Shown piece after piece: positions 6,065 through 6,165 of a DNA stretch of 6,165 nucleotides. The stretch lies in the NCBI GenBank assembly GCA_003552485.1, contig PUMX01000300.1, forward strand, positions 1-6,165, given 5' to 3'. The notes beneath the pieces were generated by a model. The model saw only the letters and a list, made by a program, of their open reading frames with translations. It ran no database searches and was not told where the DNA came from. The DNA is from Candidatus Hydrogenedentota bacterium. GTDB lineage: Bacteria > Hydrogenedentota > Hydrogenedentia > Hydrogenedentales > SLHB01. The position numbers and the translations under genes were made by a program. The first letter of the stretch is position 1; every line of letters starts with the position of its first letter.

Positions 6065-6165
6065 CCTTTCCTAGATAGGCTTCCTGCACGAGGGGATTGT
6101 TCTGGATGTTTTCCGGGGTGTCGTGGGCGAGGAATTTCCCGAAGTTGATGCCGATCACGCTGTCA
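6057..6165 (-). CDS. livG: LivG-type ABC transporter ATP-binding protein, C-terminal 35 codons (5' part beyond window)
   Basis: The minus strand from the right edge reads, in frame, D-S-V-I-G-I-N-F-G-K-F-L-A-H-D-T-P-E-N-I-(Q-N-N-P)-L-V-Q-E-A-Y-L-G-K-G-E and stops at TGA 6057-6059. This matches the C-terminal tail of LivG-type ATPases, in which a V-(I/L)-N-F-G-K strand is followed by a G/D-T-P-E-x-I helix, N-P-x-V, and a terminal A-Y-L-G. No nucleotide-binding motif is visible because they lie off the edge. The stop overlaps the livF start region by 8 nt, the usual tight livG-livF arrangement. With only 35 residues visible, LivG rather than another family ATPase is inferred from both the tail and the position. 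Confidence 0.8.
   Translation of the reverse strand, partial: DSVIGINFGKFLAHDTPENIQNNPLVQEAYLGKGE

Overview
The window is bacterial chromosomal DNA, apparently from an anaerobic Firmicutes-like organism of moderate to fairly high G+C. That placement is an inference from strong AAGGAGGT-type ribosome binding sites, GTG start use, a lipobox lipoprotein and protein family resemblance; no taxonomic marker is present. The extracytoplasmic solute-binding protein is extremely acidic, which hints at a saline and/or alkaline habitat.

Layout. Positions 1-707 (+ strand) hold the C-terminal half of a major facilitator superfamily (MFS) permease whose start lies off the left edge. A strong hairpin at 738-774 separates it from a convergent minus-strand gene train that fills the rest of the window. 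Read in its own direction, from the right edge leftwards, that train is: the last 35 codons of livG (branched-chain-amino-acid-type ABC ATPase, cut by the right edge); livF (second ABC ATPase, 5228-6064); a LivJ/LivK-type substrate-binding lipoprotein (3928-5175); an acetyl-CoA hydrolase/transferase-family CoA-transferase (2554-3855); and two different alpha/beta hydrolases (1730-2557 and 825-1712).

The minus-strand genes overlap or are tightly spaced: livG/livF overlap by 8 nt, livF to the binding protein is about 50 nt, the binding protein to the CoA-transferase is 72 nt with a very stable hairpin, CoA-transferase/hydrolase overlap as ATGA, and the two hydrolases are 17 nt apart. They are therefore probably one operon, whose promoter and permease genes (livH/livM type) should lie beyond the right edge. 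No convincing internal promoter was seen.

Taken together the train looks like an uptake-and-activation module: a HAAT-family ABC importer brings in a small amphipathic carboxylate or amino acid, a CoA-transferase makes or exchanges its CoA thioester, and two serine-type hydrolases cut an ester, lactone, thioester or C-C bond. The substrate cannot be read from the sequence. No mobile element, CRISPR, tRNA or rRNA was seen, and no intergenic stretch exceeds 120 bases.
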